In this document: positions 7,534 to 16,857 of the stretch, in pieces
How positions within the stretch are numbered: the stretch's first letter is position 1
How the letters are laid out: each line of letters opens with the position of its first letter
NCBI RefSeq assembly: GCF_003626635.1
Contig: NZ_RAZT01000001.1
Coordinates: forward strand, 603,346 to 667,345
Source: Micromonospora musae
Lineage (GTDB): Bacteria > Actinomycetota > Actinomycetes > Mycobacteriales > Micromonosporaceae
Direction of reading: 5' to 3'
Length of the DNA: 64,000 nt
Position numbers and translations under genes: made by a program
The notes under the pieces: generated by a model
Database searches by the model: none
What the model was told of the DNA's origin: nothing
Seen by the model: the letters and a program-made list of their open reading frames with translations, nothing else

Positions 7534-10500
7534 TCAGGCGGTCGCCACACCGAAGACGTGGATGACGCCGCCGTTGGCGTTGGTCGGCAGCGTCAGGCTG
7601 GTCAGCTGCTTGCCCGGCTGCAGCTCGATGGGGGTCGTCGCGAAGACGTAGGTGCCCACCGGGTCGATGCCGTTGCCCAGCACGTCGCGGTACGCGGTGT
7701 GCACGGCCGTCAGGTTGCCGAAGGACGGCTGCTGGAAGCCGCCGCTCAACGTCCAGTCGCTGAAGCCGATCTCCGCCTGCTGGGTGGTGCCGTCGGCGTA
7801 GGTGAGCGTCACCGTGCCGCTCGCGTCGCCGAAGGCGGCGCTGCCGAGCACACTCAGCTTCGTGTCACCCTCGGCCGACGCGACGCGCAGCACCTGGTTG
7901 CCGCCGCCGACGAGGATGTTGTCGGGGTCGCCGGGGGCCACGTTCGGCCAGGTGAAGTCGAACCCGTTGACCGAGACGGTGGAGCCCGGCGTCACCCCGG
8001 CCGCCTCGAGCGCCTTGGCGGAGTAGCTCCAGCCGCCGGTGTCGAAGTTGGCCTGCGGGTTGGTGTCGTCGGCCGAGATCCCGTTGTTGTTCAAATTCCA
8101 CAGCACGCTGTCGCGTACGGCGACCGTCACCGGGAGCGTCACGGTGGGCAGCGCCCGCCCGGACGAGGTGGCGGCGGTGACCGAAACGGTGTAGGCGCCG
8201 GGCTTCACGCCGGCGTCGGCCGAGACGGTCAGCGTGATGGCGGCGGAGCCGTCGCCGGAGAGTCGGAGTTCACCCGCGCCGGGGGTCACGGTCAGCCCGG
8301 CGGGCGCGGTGACGTGCCAGCGAACCTTCGCCGGGTCGTCGGTGAGCGCCTGCACCTTGTACGTCGTCTCCGCCTTGCTGCCCGGCTCCACCTTCATGGC
8401 CTGCGGGCTGACACCGGTCAGGTACGGCTGCCGGCCCTGACCGAACGACGGCGGCGTGTCGGCGGGCGAGCTGCCCCAGGATCGGTTCGGCTTGGCGCCG
8501 AGCGCGAAGTCCAGCTTGCCGCCCTTCTCGACGAGCGAGGCGGGGACCCAGGTCTTCGTCGACTTCTTGCCGTCGACCCGCAGCGACTGGATGTACAGGT
8601 TCTTCGCCGAGGCGTCGGGGGCGTTGACCGTGATACCCCGGCCGTGTCCGGTATCGATCACCGCGCGGGTGAAGAGCGGCGCGGAGAGCACCAGGTCGGC
8701 GCGGCTGGGGTTCTGCGGGTACAGGCCGAGCGCCGAGAAGACGTACCACGACGACATGGTGCCGGCGTCGTCGTTGCCGGGGATGCCGCCGGGGGTGTTG
8801 CCCCAGAGCTGGTCGAGCACCGCCCGGACCGTCTCCTGCGTCTTGTGCGGGACACCCAGGTAGTTGTAGACGTACGGCGCGTTCATGTCCGGCTCGTTGG
8901 TCGGGTCGTAGCGCGTGAGATCCCGGGCGGAGAAGTCGAAGCTGCCGTCCGGCGTACGGAAGAAGGCGTCGAGCCGCTGCTCCGCCGCCTTGTCACCGCC
9001 CATCGCACGGGCGAGACCGGCCACGTCGGAGTAGACCATCCAGGTGTAGCGGGCGCTGCTGCCCTCGACGAACCCGTTCTCGGTCGCCGGGCTGAAGGAC
9101 CGCTCCGCCCACGCGCCATCGGCCTTGCGGGCGCGGGGGTACCCGCCCTGCGGGGTGGCCGTCAGGTCGAACACGTTGCTCCAGTTCCCCGAGCGGTCGA
9201 GGAAGGTCTTCTGGGTCGCGTGGTCACCGAGCCGCCCGGCCAGCTCAGCCAGGCCGAAGTCGGCGACGGCGTCCTCCATCGTCTCGGCCGTACCACCCCA
9301 GCAGGAGCAGCCGTCGGCCGGGACATAGCCGAGTTCGAGGTACTTGTCCAGGGCGGGACGCTGACCGACGCAGGCGACGTTGCAGCCGGCGCTGTCCGAG
9401 TCGTTCGCCGTCGGGACCGTCGCGGCGGTGATCAGCGAGCGGAGGGCGCCCTTGACGTCGAAGTCCCGGCCACCGAAGGCGTAGATGCCGGCGAGCGCCG
9501 GCGCCGCCGGGTCACCGGACATGACGCTCGTCTTCCCGCTGCCCAGCAGCCAGCGGTCCCACTCGCCGTCGCGCTGCGACGCGTAGTTGAACAGCGACTG
9601 CGCGAAGTCACTGCCGGCCTTCGGGTTGATCAGAGTCATCAGCTGCACCTGGGCGCGGTACACGTCCCAGCCGGAGAAGGTGCCGTACTGCGCCTTCTGG
9701 CCCTTGGCCAGCTGGTGGGGCTTGCCGTCGGCGCCGAGGTAGCGGCCGTCGACGTCGTTGGCGAGCGTGGGCTCAAGCATGGAGTGGTACAGCGCCGTGT
9801 AGAAGGTGCTGAGCTGGTCGGCGGTGCCACCACCGACCTTGATCTTGCTCAGTTCACGCTGCCACGCCTTGCTGGCGTCAGCGCGGACCGCCTCGAAGGT
9901 CTTCTGCTGCGGGTTCTCCGCCCGCAGGTTGGCCTCGGCATTGTCCAGGCTGACGTAGGAAACGGCGACCTTGACGCCGACCTGCTTCGTGCCGTCGGCG
10001 AAGGTGACGTAGGCGCCGGAGCCCTTACCCGCCACCGGGTAGCCGTTGTCGAAGCCGGTGCCGCCGGTGGCGGAGGAGCCGCCGGGCGTCACGGTGCCGT
10101 CCTGCCAGGTGCCGAAGCGGGCGAACGGCTGGTCGAAGTGCGCGGTGAAGTGCAGGGTGTAGAGACCCTTGCGGTTGTTCGGGCTCTGCGGGCCGCAGAA
10201 GTTCCCCGCGGTCACCGAGCCGGTGACCGTCCGGGCCTTCGCGTCCACCTGCACGGTGGCGTCGGTGCTGCCGGTCTCCGAGTTGGCGGTGCGGAACAGC
10301 ATGCTGGCGGGCCGGTCGGCCGGGAACCCGAAGCGGCCCGTTCCGGTGCGCTCGGTGGTGGTGAGCTCCGCCGAGGCGCCGTTGGCGAGGCCCACCCGGT
10401 AGTAGCCGGCCCGAGCCGTCTCGTCGGCGTGCGAGAAGTCGCTCGCGTACTTCGCGTCGGAGGTGTCGGCCGTGGGTGAGGAGTCGACGTCACCCACGTA

Positions 10501-10881
10501 CGGCATGATCGGGATGTCGCCGGCGCCGCCGTTGCAGCCGACGCCGTTGAGGTGGGTAAGGCTGAAGCCGCGGATCCGGGTCGCGCCGTACTCGTAGCCC
10601 CCCGGCGCGGGGGTGGAGACCTGGTTGCCCCGGGTGGTCTGCGGGCTCCAGGCCAGCATGCCGAAGGGGCGTACCGCCCCCGGGTAGGTGTTGCCGAGGT
10701 TCGTGGAGCCGATCAGCGGGTTGACGTAGGAGACGGGGTCGCTGACCAGTCGTGGGGCCGGGGCGGCCGAGGCGGGGGTGCCCGCGGCGGCGGTCGCGAG
10801 GGCGACCACGGCCGCGGTCGCTACTCCGGCGAGGGTTCGGCGCCGTGCGGTGTGCGCCGCACGCGCCAGTGGGTCTGACAC
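7534..10881 (-). CDS. Secreted GH92 alpha-mannosidase with accessory C-terminal domains
   Basis: Exported glycoside hydrolase of 1115 residues. GH92 enzymes are calcium-dependent exo-alpha-mannosidases acting on N-glycan and yeast-mannan mannosides. The signal peptide ends near ASAAPA. The family N-terminal region YVNPLIGSTNLGNTYPGAVRPFGM and LTHLNGVGCNGGAGDIPIMP is followed by the core with NGFVEGSSARYTWMV and the signature GNDDAGTMSSWYVFSALGLYP. After about residue 770 come a NEW3/alpha-galactosidase-associated beta domain (VEPGSKAETTY...) and a final ~170-residue carbohydrate-binding-like module. The start is GTG at 10881, with AAGGG upstream. It is a single gene with its own terminator and an upstream palindromic operator. 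Confidence 0.92.
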   Translation of the reverse strand: MSDPLARAAHTARRRTLAGVATAAVVALATAAAGTPASAAPAPRLVSDPVSYVNPLIGSTNLGNTYPGAVRPFGMLAWSPQTTRGNQVSTPAPGGYEYGATRIRGFSLTHLNGVGCNGGAGDIPIMPYVGDVDSSPTADTSDAKYASDFSHADETARAGYYRVGLANGASAELTTTERTGTGRFGFPADRPASMLFRTANSETGSTDATVQVDAKARTVTGSVTAGNFCGPQSPNNRKGLYTLHFTAHFDQPFARFGTWQDGTVTPGGSSATGGTGFDNGYPVAGKGSGAYVTFADGTKQVGVKVAVSYVSLDNAEANLRAENPQQKTFEAVRADASKAWQRELSKIKVGGGTADQLSTFYTALYHSMLEPTLANDVDGRYLGADGKPHQLAKGQKAQYGTFSGWDVYRAQVQLMTLINPKAGSDFAQSLFNYASQRDGEWDRWLLGSGKTSVMSGDPAAPALAGIYAFGGRDFDVKGALRSLITAATVPTANDSDSAGCNVACVGQRPALDKYLELGYVPADGCSCWGGTAETMEDAVADFGLAELAGRLGDHATQKTFLDRSGNWSNVFDLTATPQGGYPRARKADGAWAERSFSPATENGFVEGSSARYTWMVYSDVAGLARAMGGDKAAEQRLDAFFRTPDGSFDFSARDLTRYDPTNEPDMNAPYVYNYLGVPHKTQETVRAVLDQLWGNTPGGIPGNDDAGTMSSWYVFSALGLYPQNPSRADLVLSAPLFTRAVIDTGHGRGITVNAPDASAKNLYIQSLRVDGKKSTKTWVPASLVEKGGKLDFALGAKPNRSWGSSPADTPPSFGQGRQPYLTGVSPQAMKVEPGSKAETTYKVQALTDDPAKVRWHVTAPAGLTVTPGAGELRLSGDGSAAITLTVSADAGVKPGAYTVSVTAATSSGRALPTVTLPVTVAVRDSVLWNLNNNGISADDTNPQANFDTGGWSYSAKALEAAGVTPGSTVSVNGFDFTWPNVAPGDPDNILVGGGNQVLRVASAEGDTKLSVLGSAAFGDASGTVTLTYADGTTQQAEIGFSDWTLSGGFQQPSFGNLTAVHTAYRDVLGNGIDPVGTYVFATTPIELQPGKQLTSLTLPTNANGGVIHVFGVATA

Positions 10882-10984
10882 AGTAGATGCCCTTCAGTTG
10901 ACGGACCGTGTGCGCTGTGAGCACGGCGGATACGGCGCTCCTCCGGTGCTCCATCCACACCGGAGGGCCGTACCGCACCGTTCT

Positions 10985-10996
10985 GACAACGTTGTC
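10985..10996. promoter_or_regulatory. Perfect palindrome upstream of GH92 (LacI-type operator candidate)
   Basis: GACAACGTTGTC is a perfect 12-bp palindrome centred on a CG dinucleotide, about 105 bp upstream of the GH92 start. LacI-family sugar regulators bind palindromes with a central CpG, so this is a plausible control site. No LacI gene is in the window. Confidence 0.5.
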
Positions 10997-11151
10997 GGAA
11001 GCCAACGAAGGATGTTCTGCCTTCACTCGAGGCGTGTCAAGATCTCGTGTGAAGGTCACCTGTCGGACCGGTTCGACCTCACCCGATCTGACAGGGGGCT
11101 CCGGTCACCGAAGAGGCGACCGGGATCGCCGAGACTCCGCTCACCCGCCGA

Positions 11152-11784
11152 TCACCGGTGCCCTGCGGGCGTTGGCGGATCCGACCCTGTCGGCTGCGCC
11201 ACCATCGGCTCCGCCACCGGAGGGTGCTCCTGGGTTGACCGCCCGCGCCGGGCCCGCACCATCTCCCGGAGCCGGTAGGACCAGGCGGCGAGCAGCAGCA
11301 GGAGCAGCCCCGCCCCGAGCGACCAGGCGATCACGTCGGCCGGGTTCCGCACGGCGGGCAGGGTGATCGCCAGCGCCACCGTGGAGACACCCGGAAAGAT
11401 CAGGCCCATCGCCAGGGCCTGGGCGAAGTGGCCGTCGTGCTTGCGCTTCCAGTAGAAGGTCTCCCAACCGAAGACCCTCGCGTTGCCCGTGTACCGGGCG
11501 ATGGCCGGGCCGAGGACCTGCTCGATGTACTCGCCCGCGATCCGGATGTCCCGGTACTGCGACACCACGTTGAGCCCCAACGCGGTGCTGAGCAGCGGGA
11601 GGAGCAGCAGCAGCCGAAGGTCGGCCCGCTCGACGAGGATGAAGCCGGCCAGCGCCGCGACGACCGTGAGGTGCAGGCCGATCACGTTCTGGTTGTGGTT
11701 CGCCTTGCGCTCGATGGTGCTGCGGATCGCCGCGGCGTCGGCCAACGCGGCGGTCAACGCTCGGTTCTGCATCTCCTCGGTCAT
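11152..11784 (-). CDS. Four-helix integral membrane protein, unknown function
   Basis: A 210-residue protein with a soluble charged N-terminal helix (about residues 1-35), two hydrophobic segments (GLHLTVVAALAGFILV and LLLLLPLLSTALGLNV), a central soluble loop with RIAGEYIEQVLGP, two more hydrophobic segments (FPGVSTVALAITLP and AWSLGAGLLLLLLAAW), and a basic then Pro-rich tail. The start at 11784 is preceded by AAGGGA; a longer frame to 11895 would run through the neighbour's terminator. I do not recognise the family. It stands alone between two secreted-enzyme genes. Confidence 0.65.
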   Translation of the reverse strand: MTEEMQNRALTAALADAAAIRSTIERKANHNQNVIGLHLTVVAALAGFILVERADLRLLLLLPLLSTALGLNVVSQYRDIRIAGEYIEQVLGPAIARYTGNARVFGWETFYWKRKHDGHFAQALAMGLIFPGVSTVALAITLPAVRNPADVIAWSLGAGLLLLLLAAWSYRLREMVRARRGRSTQEHPPVAEPMVAQPTGSDPPTPAGHR

Positions 11785-11863
11785 GGCGTCCCTTCGTACG
11801 CGGCCCCACTCCGGTCTACCAATCCCGATCAATACCCGGCGGCGTCGGCGCGCAGCAACGGCC

Positions 11864-11895
11864 GTGGCCGGCGCGGAAGGATCCGCGCCGGCCAC
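11864..11895 (-). terminator. Terminator hairpin after the ThuA/GSDH gene
   Basis: A perfect 14-bp stem (11864-11877 with 11882-11895) with a 4-nt loop lies just past the stop of the 1307-residue secreted protein. Confidence 0.75.
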
Positions 11896-11907
11896 GTCGG
11901 AGATGGT

Positions 11908-14900
11908 TCAGCTGGTGTACGCCTCCAACTCCCAGAGCGAGTGCCCCCACGGGGTGCCCCGGGCCGTGCCGTAGATCCGCAAATAGCGGCCGTTGGCGGC
12001 GAGTGCGGAGTGCTCGTCCACGCCACCGTCGGCAGCGGTCACGGTCTTCACGTCGACCCAGGTGGTGCCGTTGTTCGAGGTCTGGATGACGTACGAGCTG
12101 CTGTACGCCGCCTCCCAGGTCAGCTTGACCCGGCCGATCGCGGTCGGGCTGCCCAGGTCCACGCGGATCCACTGCGGATCCGAGAAGGCGCTCGACCAGC
12201 GGGTGGTGAGACTGCCGTCGACCGCCTGGGCGCCGGACATGCCGGCCCCCTCGTCGCTGGAGGTCGACGTCGGCTTGTTCAGCAGCAGATTGCCGCCCGG
12301 CGGACCGGTCGGGCCGCCGCTGTCGCCGTACACCTCGAACTCGAAGAGCGAGTAACCCCAGGCGGTGCCCCGCGTCGTGCCGGTGAGGCGGACGTACCGG
12401 CCGCTGCCGGTCAGCCCGGTCAGGTCGTCCACACCGCCGTCGCCGCCGGTCACCGTCCGGATCGTGGTGAAGTTGGCTCCGTCCGGTGAGGTCTGGATCT
12501 GGTACCCGCTGCCGTACGCCGCCTCCCAGGTCAGCTTGATCCGCTCGATGTCGTACGTCGCCCCCAGGTCCACGTCGATCCACTGCGGGTCGCCGAAGGC
12601 GCTGCCCCAGCGGGTGCCGAGCGCGCCGTCGAACGCGTTGGCGGCGACGAACGCCCCCTCGACGCTGGACGCCCGCGCCGGCTTACCCCGGGCCAGGTTG
12701 CCGCCCGGGTCCGGTCCCGGCCCGGAGCCGGTGGAGAGGGTGAACTCGTCGACGTCGAAGTACGGCCCGGTGCCCTTGAAGACGAGGTAGAGCGTGCGGG
12801 CGCCGGTCGGGGCGGTGACCGCGCCGGTTACCGTGGCGAAGGTGGCGTACCCGCCGGTGGGTACCACCGTCGCCTGACCGACCAGCGGACCGGTGGGCGA
12901 GTCGACGCGCAGCTCCAGCGTTCCACCGCCGCCGGGCGGGGCGCCGACCCGGGCACTGAACGACTGGACGCCGGCCAGGTTGTACGGGTGGAACGAGATC
13001 CAGTCGTTGTTGTCGACGTAGCCGATCGCGGCCCCGCCGTGCGCGCTGCCCGGGTTGACGACCTGGACGCCCGAGGAGTCGCCGAAGTGCTCGGCCTGGC
13101 GGACCCGCGGTTGCAGAACGGCCTGGGCGTGCGTGGTGAGCGGCGGCTGGCCGCCCCCACCCAGATCCGTGTACTCGGCGTCGATGATGCCGAAGATGTT
13201 CGCCGCGGTGCCGTGCTCGCCGTCGACCGAGGTCTGGATGACCCCGGAGCAGCCCTGCACGCTGCTGAGCTGGTGGCCGTGCGAGTCGTGGCCGAGGACG
13301 TAGTTCACCTTCACCCGGGCGCAGTTGATCGGGCCGTCCTGGGCGTCGGTGACGGTGACGGTGAACGGCACCGCGTCGCCGAAGTTGAACGTCTGCCCGT
13401 TCGACGGGGTGTTCACGGTGACCACCGGGGCGCTGTTGCCGACCGTGATGACGGTGCTCGCGGTGCCGACCTTGCCGGTGCTGTCCCGGACGGTCAGGGT
13501 CGGCGTGCGGGTTCCGCTGGTGGTGTAGGTGAAGCTCGGGTTCGCCGCTGTCGAGTCGGTGCTGCCGTTGTTGTCGAAGTCCCAGGCGTAGGTGAACGGG
13601 TCACCGTCCGGGTCGAGGGTGCCGGCCGAGGAGAACTGGACGGTCAGCGGTGCGACGCCGCTGGTCGGGTTGGCCGAGACGACCGCGCGGGGTGCGCGTC
13701 CCTCGCGGGCGTACTCGATGCGGTAGAGCGCCGAGTTCGCGTCGCCGTTGAACCAGCCGGTGCCGTAGTCGAGGACGTAGAGCGCGCCGTCGGGGCCGAA
13801 CTCCATGTCCATGACCTGGGTACCGGTCCACGGAAACGGGTTGATCTTCAACGGCTGGCCGGCGCTGTCGAGCTTGATGTTCTTGATCCAGCGGCGGCCG
13901 AACTCGCCGGCGAAGTAGGTGCCGTCGAAGTACTCCGGGAACGCCACGTCGGAGGTGCTGGCCGGGTCGTACCGGTAGACCGGGCCGCCCATCGGGGACA
14001 GCCCCCCACCGGTGAACTCCGGCGGTGAACCGGAGCCGCCGTACGGCAGCCAGGCCGAAACGGCCGGCGGCAGCTGCGTGATGCCGGTGTTGTTCGGCGA
14101 GTTGTTCACCGGCCCGGCGGCGCAGGCGAACTTCGGCCCGGACGGGCCGGAGGGGAAGGTGTAGTCGTTGTAGGCGTCGTTGCGGGCCGTGCAGTACGGC
14201 CAGCCGTAGAAGCCGGGCTGGGTGATGCGGGCGAACTCCACGTTCCCGGCCGGTCCCCGGTTCGGGTCGGCGGTGCCCGCGTCCGGACCGTAGTCGCCGA
14301 GGTAGACGATGCCGGTGGCCTTGTCCACGCTCATCCGGAACGGGTTGCGGAAGCCCATGGCGTAGATTTCGGGGCGGGTCCGCGCGGTGCCCGGGGCGAA
14401 CATGTTGCCGGCGGGGATGGTGTAGCCGCCCGCCGCGCTCGGCCTGATCCGGAGCACCTTGCCGCGCAGGTCGTTGCTGTTCGCCGAGGTGCGCTGGGCG
14501 TCGAAGGCCGGGTTGCGGCCGGACCGCTCGTCGATCGGGGTGAACCCGCTCGACTCGAACGGATTGGTGTCGTCGCCGGTGGAGAGGTACAGGTTGCCGG
14601 CGGCGTCGAAGTCCATGTCCCCGCCGACGTGACAGCACATGCCCCGGCTGGTGGGGACGTCGAGGATGAGCGTCTCGCTGGCCAGGTTGATGGTGTTGTC
14701 CGGGTTCACGGTGAAGCGGGAGAGTCGGTTGACGCCGTCCCAGCGGGCGAAGTCCGCCGGGGTGCCGGTGGCCGGAGCGCCGCCGCCAGGGGTGTCCAGC
14801 GGGGGCGCGTAGTAGGCGTACACCCAGCGGTTGGTGGCGAAGTTCGGGTCGGCCTTGATGCCCTGCAGGCCCTCCTCGTCGCCGGTGTAGACCGGAAGGG

Positions 14901-15831
14901 TGGCGGCGACCTTGGTGTTGCCGGCCGCGTCGGTGTGCCGGATCACGCCGCTGCGGGCGGTGTGCAGCACGCCCCGGTCGGGCAGGACGGTGAGGCTCAT
15001 CGGCTCGCCGGTCTCGGCCACGCCCTTGGCCAGCTCCACCTGCTGGAAGTTGGTGTCGACGGTGCCGCCGCAGTCGGCCTCGGTCTCGCCGGCGGCGGTC
15101 CGGATGCCGCCGAGCAGGTGTTGCCGGAAGTTCGGGTCGGTGTACGACTCGTCGGTGTGGCCCATGCCGGTGTACCAGGCGCGGCCGCCGGAGTAGTTCT
15201 GGCACCAGGAGATGGGGTGGTCGTAGCCCATGCTGCCGCCGGTGTAGGTGCTCTCGTCCAGCGTGGCGAGCACGTGCACGCTGCCCCGGGGGTTGGTGCG
15301 GTAGTTGTACCACTCGTCGAGCCGGCTCCACCGCTGCGGCAGCGTCTCGGTGGAGGGGTGCACGTGGTCGGCGACCTTGACGGTGGCGGTCTGGTTGGCC
15401 GGGTGGGAGGCGAAGTACGCCCCGACCAGCCCGCCGTACCAGGGCCACTCGTACTCGGTGTCGGAGGCGGCGTGCACGCCGACGTAGCCGCCGCCGCCCT
15501 GGATGTAGCGCTCGAACGCGGCTTGCTGGGCGGCGTTGAGTACGTCACCGGTGGTGGAGAGCCAGATCACGGCGGCGAACCGGTCCAGGTTGGCGTCGGT
15601 GAACTGCGCGGCGTCCTCGGTGGTCTCCACGGTGAACCCGTTGGCGGCGCCGAGCTGCTGGATGGCGGCGATGCCGGGGCCGATGGAGCCGTGCCGGAAT
15701 CCGGCGGTCTTGCTGAACACCAGCACGGTGAAGGGTGCGGCGCTGGCTGCGGGCGGAAGGGCGGTGATGCCGCCGAGCACGAGGATCGCGCTCAGCGCGG
15801 CACCGAGCCACGCTCTCAGGGGTCTGCGCAC
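11908..15831 (-). CDS. Secreted ThuA / PQQ-sugar-dehydrogenase-like / PKD / CBM6 / double F5/8C protein
   Basis: Exported mosaic protein of 1307 residues. After a signal peptide (ending near AASAAP) come: a ThuA trehalose-utilisation-like domain (FTVLVFSKTAGFRHGSI ... WYTGMGHTDESY; about 30-250); a glucose/sorbosone dehydrogenase-like beta-propeller (LTVLPDRGVLHTARSGVIRH, GLQGIKADPNF, YAMGFRNPFRMSVD, MDMEFGPDGALYVLDYG; about 270-690); a PKD domain (ANPTSGVAPLTVQFSS, YAWDFDNNGSTD); a spacer; a CBM6-like domain (EHFGDSSGVQ, IGYVDNNDWISF); and two discoidin/F5/8C domains of ~130 residues. The start is the GTG at 15831 with AAAGGA upstream, not the longer frame to 15957. It probably binds complex polysaccharide and oxidises or cleaves sugar units (inference). 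The CxxCH haem motif seen in some relatives is not evident. Confidence 0.88.
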   Translation of the reverse strand: MRRPLRAWLGAALSAILVLGGITALPPAASAAPFTVLVFSKTAGFRHGSIGPGIAAIQQLGAANGFTVETTEDAAQFTDANLDRFAAVIWLSTTGDVLNAAQQAAFERYIQGGGGYVGVHAASDTEYEWPWYGGLVGAYFASHPANQTATVKVADHVHPSTETLPQRWSRLDEWYNYRTNPRGSVHVLATLDESTYTGGSMGYDHPISWCQNYSGGRAWYTGMGHTDESYTDPNFRQHLLGGIRTAAGETEADCGGTVDTNFQQVELAKGVAETGEPMSLTVLPDRGVLHTARSGVIRHTDAAGNTKVAATLPVYTGDEEGLQGIKADPNFATNRWVYAYYAPPLDTPGGGAPATGTPADFARWDGVNRLSRFTVNPDNTINLASETLILDVPTSRGMCCHVGGDMDFDAAGNLYLSTGDDTNPFESSGFTPIDERSGRNPAFDAQRTSANSNDLRGKVLRIRPSAAGGYTIPAGNMFAPGTARTRPEIYAMGFRNPFRMSVDKATGIVYLGDYGPDAGTADPNRGPAGNVEFARITQPGFYGWPYCTARNDAYNDYTFPSGPSGPKFACAAGPVNNSPNNTGITQLPPAVSAWLPYGGSGSPPEFTGGGLSPMGGPVYRYDPASTSDVAFPEYFDGTYFAGEFGRRWIKNIKLDSAGQPLKINPFPWTGTQVMDMEFGPDGALYVLDYGTGWFNGDANSALYRIEYAREGRAPRAVVSANPTSGVAPLTVQFSSAGTLDPDGDPFTYAWDFDNNGSTDSTAANPSFTYTTSGTRTPTLTVRDSTGKVGTASTVITVGNSAPVVTVNTPSNGQTFNFGDAVPFTVTVTDAQDGPINCARVKVNYVLGHDSHGHQLSSVQGCSGVIQTSVDGEHGTAANIFGIIDAEYTDLGGGGQPPLTTHAQAVLQPRVRQAEHFGDSSGVQVVNPGSAHGGAAIGYVDNNDWISFHPYNLAGVQSFSARVGAPPGGGGTLELRVDSPTGPLVGQATVVPTGGYATFATVTGAVTAPTGARTLYLVFKGTGPYFDVDEFTLSTGSGPGPDPGGNLARGKPARASSVEGAFVAANAFDGALGTRWGSAFGDPQWIDVDLGATYDIERIKLTWEAAYGSGYQIQTSPDGANFTTIRTVTGGDGGVDDLTGLTGSGRYVRLTGTTRGTAWGYSLFEFEVYGDSGGPTGPPGGNLLLNKPTSTSSDEGAGMSGAQAVDGSLTTRWSSAFSDPQWIRVDLGSPTAIGRVKLTWEAAYSSSYVIQTSNNGTTWVDVKTVTAADGGVDEHSALAANGRYLRIYGTARGTPWGHSLWELEAYTS

Positions 15832-16012
15832 GGTGGGTCCTTTCGCGCGGTGGGGACGGCGTGCGCCGATCACGCCTCGGTGGTGTGGAGGGGGTGATGG
15901 TCGGGGCCTTGATTGCCGCTCGCCCGGCGCGCCGACGCCACTACGAGCCTGAGACATTTAGCTGCATCGTTGCGATACGCGTGGCGAGCGTCAAGCGGTC
16001 TATCGCCATTTG

Positions 16013-16027
16013 TGAGAGCGCTTTCTC
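16013..16027. promoter_or_regulatory. AGCGCT-centred inverted repeat (possible LacI-type site)
   Basis: An imperfect palindrome around AGCGCT (16017-16022) reads TGAGAGCGCTTTCTC and resembles actinomycete cellobiose/maltose-type LacI operators. It lies about 180 bp upstream of the ThuA/GSDH start and 65 bp upstream of the SMI1 start, so its target is uncertain. Confidence 0.3.
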
Positions 16028-16088
16028 CGCAGTTCAGGGACGACCGTCGAGCGCGAGCTCAAACACGGGTGAGAAGAAGGGAACGACG

Positions 16089-16829
16089 ATGTCTAGACTT
16101 CGCGTCGTGACAGGCATCGGCGCCGATGAGCGCGTTCGCGAGGCGTGGATGCGGGTCGAGGGTGGGCTCGGTCGCGTCCTGCCGGCTTCCCTACCGCAGC
16201 TTGCGGCACCGGCCGAGCTGCCGGCGATCGACGCGGTGGAGGTCGCCTTGGCCGTGTCGCTGCCGGAGGATTTCCGCGCCAGTCTCCGCATCCACGACGG
16301 AACGGGGTGGCCCCACTCCGGCTCCGGCCAGCCGAGCCCGGTACCGCTGGATCACCTCTACGACACCGACCAGATCATCAAGGCGACCCGGATGTGGCGC
16401 GACGGCTATCATCCGGAGCCGGATTGGGACGACCCGCAGGTCTGGGCGCACCTGGTCGACAAGGGGACGCTCCTTCTGAACGGGCCGGTGCGGCCGGTCG
16501 TGGGTGCGCCGGGCGCGGTGGTGGTGGGCGACATGAACGGCGACGTGCACTGGCTGCTCGACCTTGATCCAGCGCCGGGAGGCACGCCCGGACAGGTGGT
16601 TCGGGTCGATATCGAATGCGCCTCGTGGGACGTGCTGGCGCCGTCCTGGACTCAGCTGCTCGTGCGCTACGCCGAGGATCTCGAGCTGTTCGCCGCCGAT
16701 CCCGACAGCTCGACGTTGACGATCGATCAGGACCTCGGACCGGAGTGCGAATGGGGCGTGTCGCTCGACCTCGGGGGTACGCGTCCCGCCTGGCTCCGGG
16801 ACGTCCAGGCCCGCGATCCGCACCAGTGA
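16089..16829 (+). CDS. SMI1/KNR4-family protein
   Basis: A 246-residue cytoplasmic protein of the SMI1/KNR4 (SUKH) fold. Diagnostic segments are the SLPEDFRASLRIHDGTG motif near residue 55, the LYDTDQIIKATRMWRDGY helix, and GAVVVGDMNGDVHWLLDLDP. The SUKH superfamily includes immunity proteins for polymorphic toxins, and also many solitary housekeeping members. Here no toxin gene is adjacent, so an orphan or non-immunity role is more likely. AAGGGA precedes the ATG at 16089. It is divergent from the large secreted ThuA/GSDH gene. Confidence 0.85.
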   Translation: MSRLRVVTGIGADERVREAWMRVEGGLGRVLPASLPQLAAPAELPAIDAVEVALAVSLPEDFRASLRIHDGTGWPHSGSGQPSPVPLDHLYDTDQIIKATRMWRDGYHPEPDWDDPQVWAHLVDKGTLLLNGPVRPVVGAPGAVVVGDMNGDVHWLLDLDPAPGGTPGQVVRVDIECASWDVLAPSWTQLLVRYAEDLELFAADPDSSTLTIDQDLGPECEWGVSLDLGGTRPAWLRDVQARDPHQ

Positions 16830-16850
16830 CGGCCCGCGCCCGCGGCCGTC
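16828..16850. terminator. Short hairpin between convergent SMI1 and PAP2 genes
   Basis: GACGGCC (16828-16834) pairs with GGCCGTC (16844-16850) around a GC-rich 9-nt loop. It overlaps the SMI1 stop region and fills the 28-bp convergent gap. Confidence 0.45.
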
Positions 16851-16857
16851 GACCGCG

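Noticed and set aside
7501..10479. Plus-strand open frame of 992 codons
   Set aside because: Antisense shadow of the GH92 gene.
11141..11809. Alternative minus-strand frame of 222 codons overlapping the membrane-protein gene
   Set aside because: The frame used (11152-11784) has membrane segments, a ribosome site and normal codon bias; this one is Arg/Gly/Pro-rich shadow.
16089..16829. SMI1/KNR4 protein as an immunity gene of a polymorphic toxin
   Set aside because: No toxin, PT-HINT, RHS or secretion-linked gene lies nearby, so only the fold is claimed.
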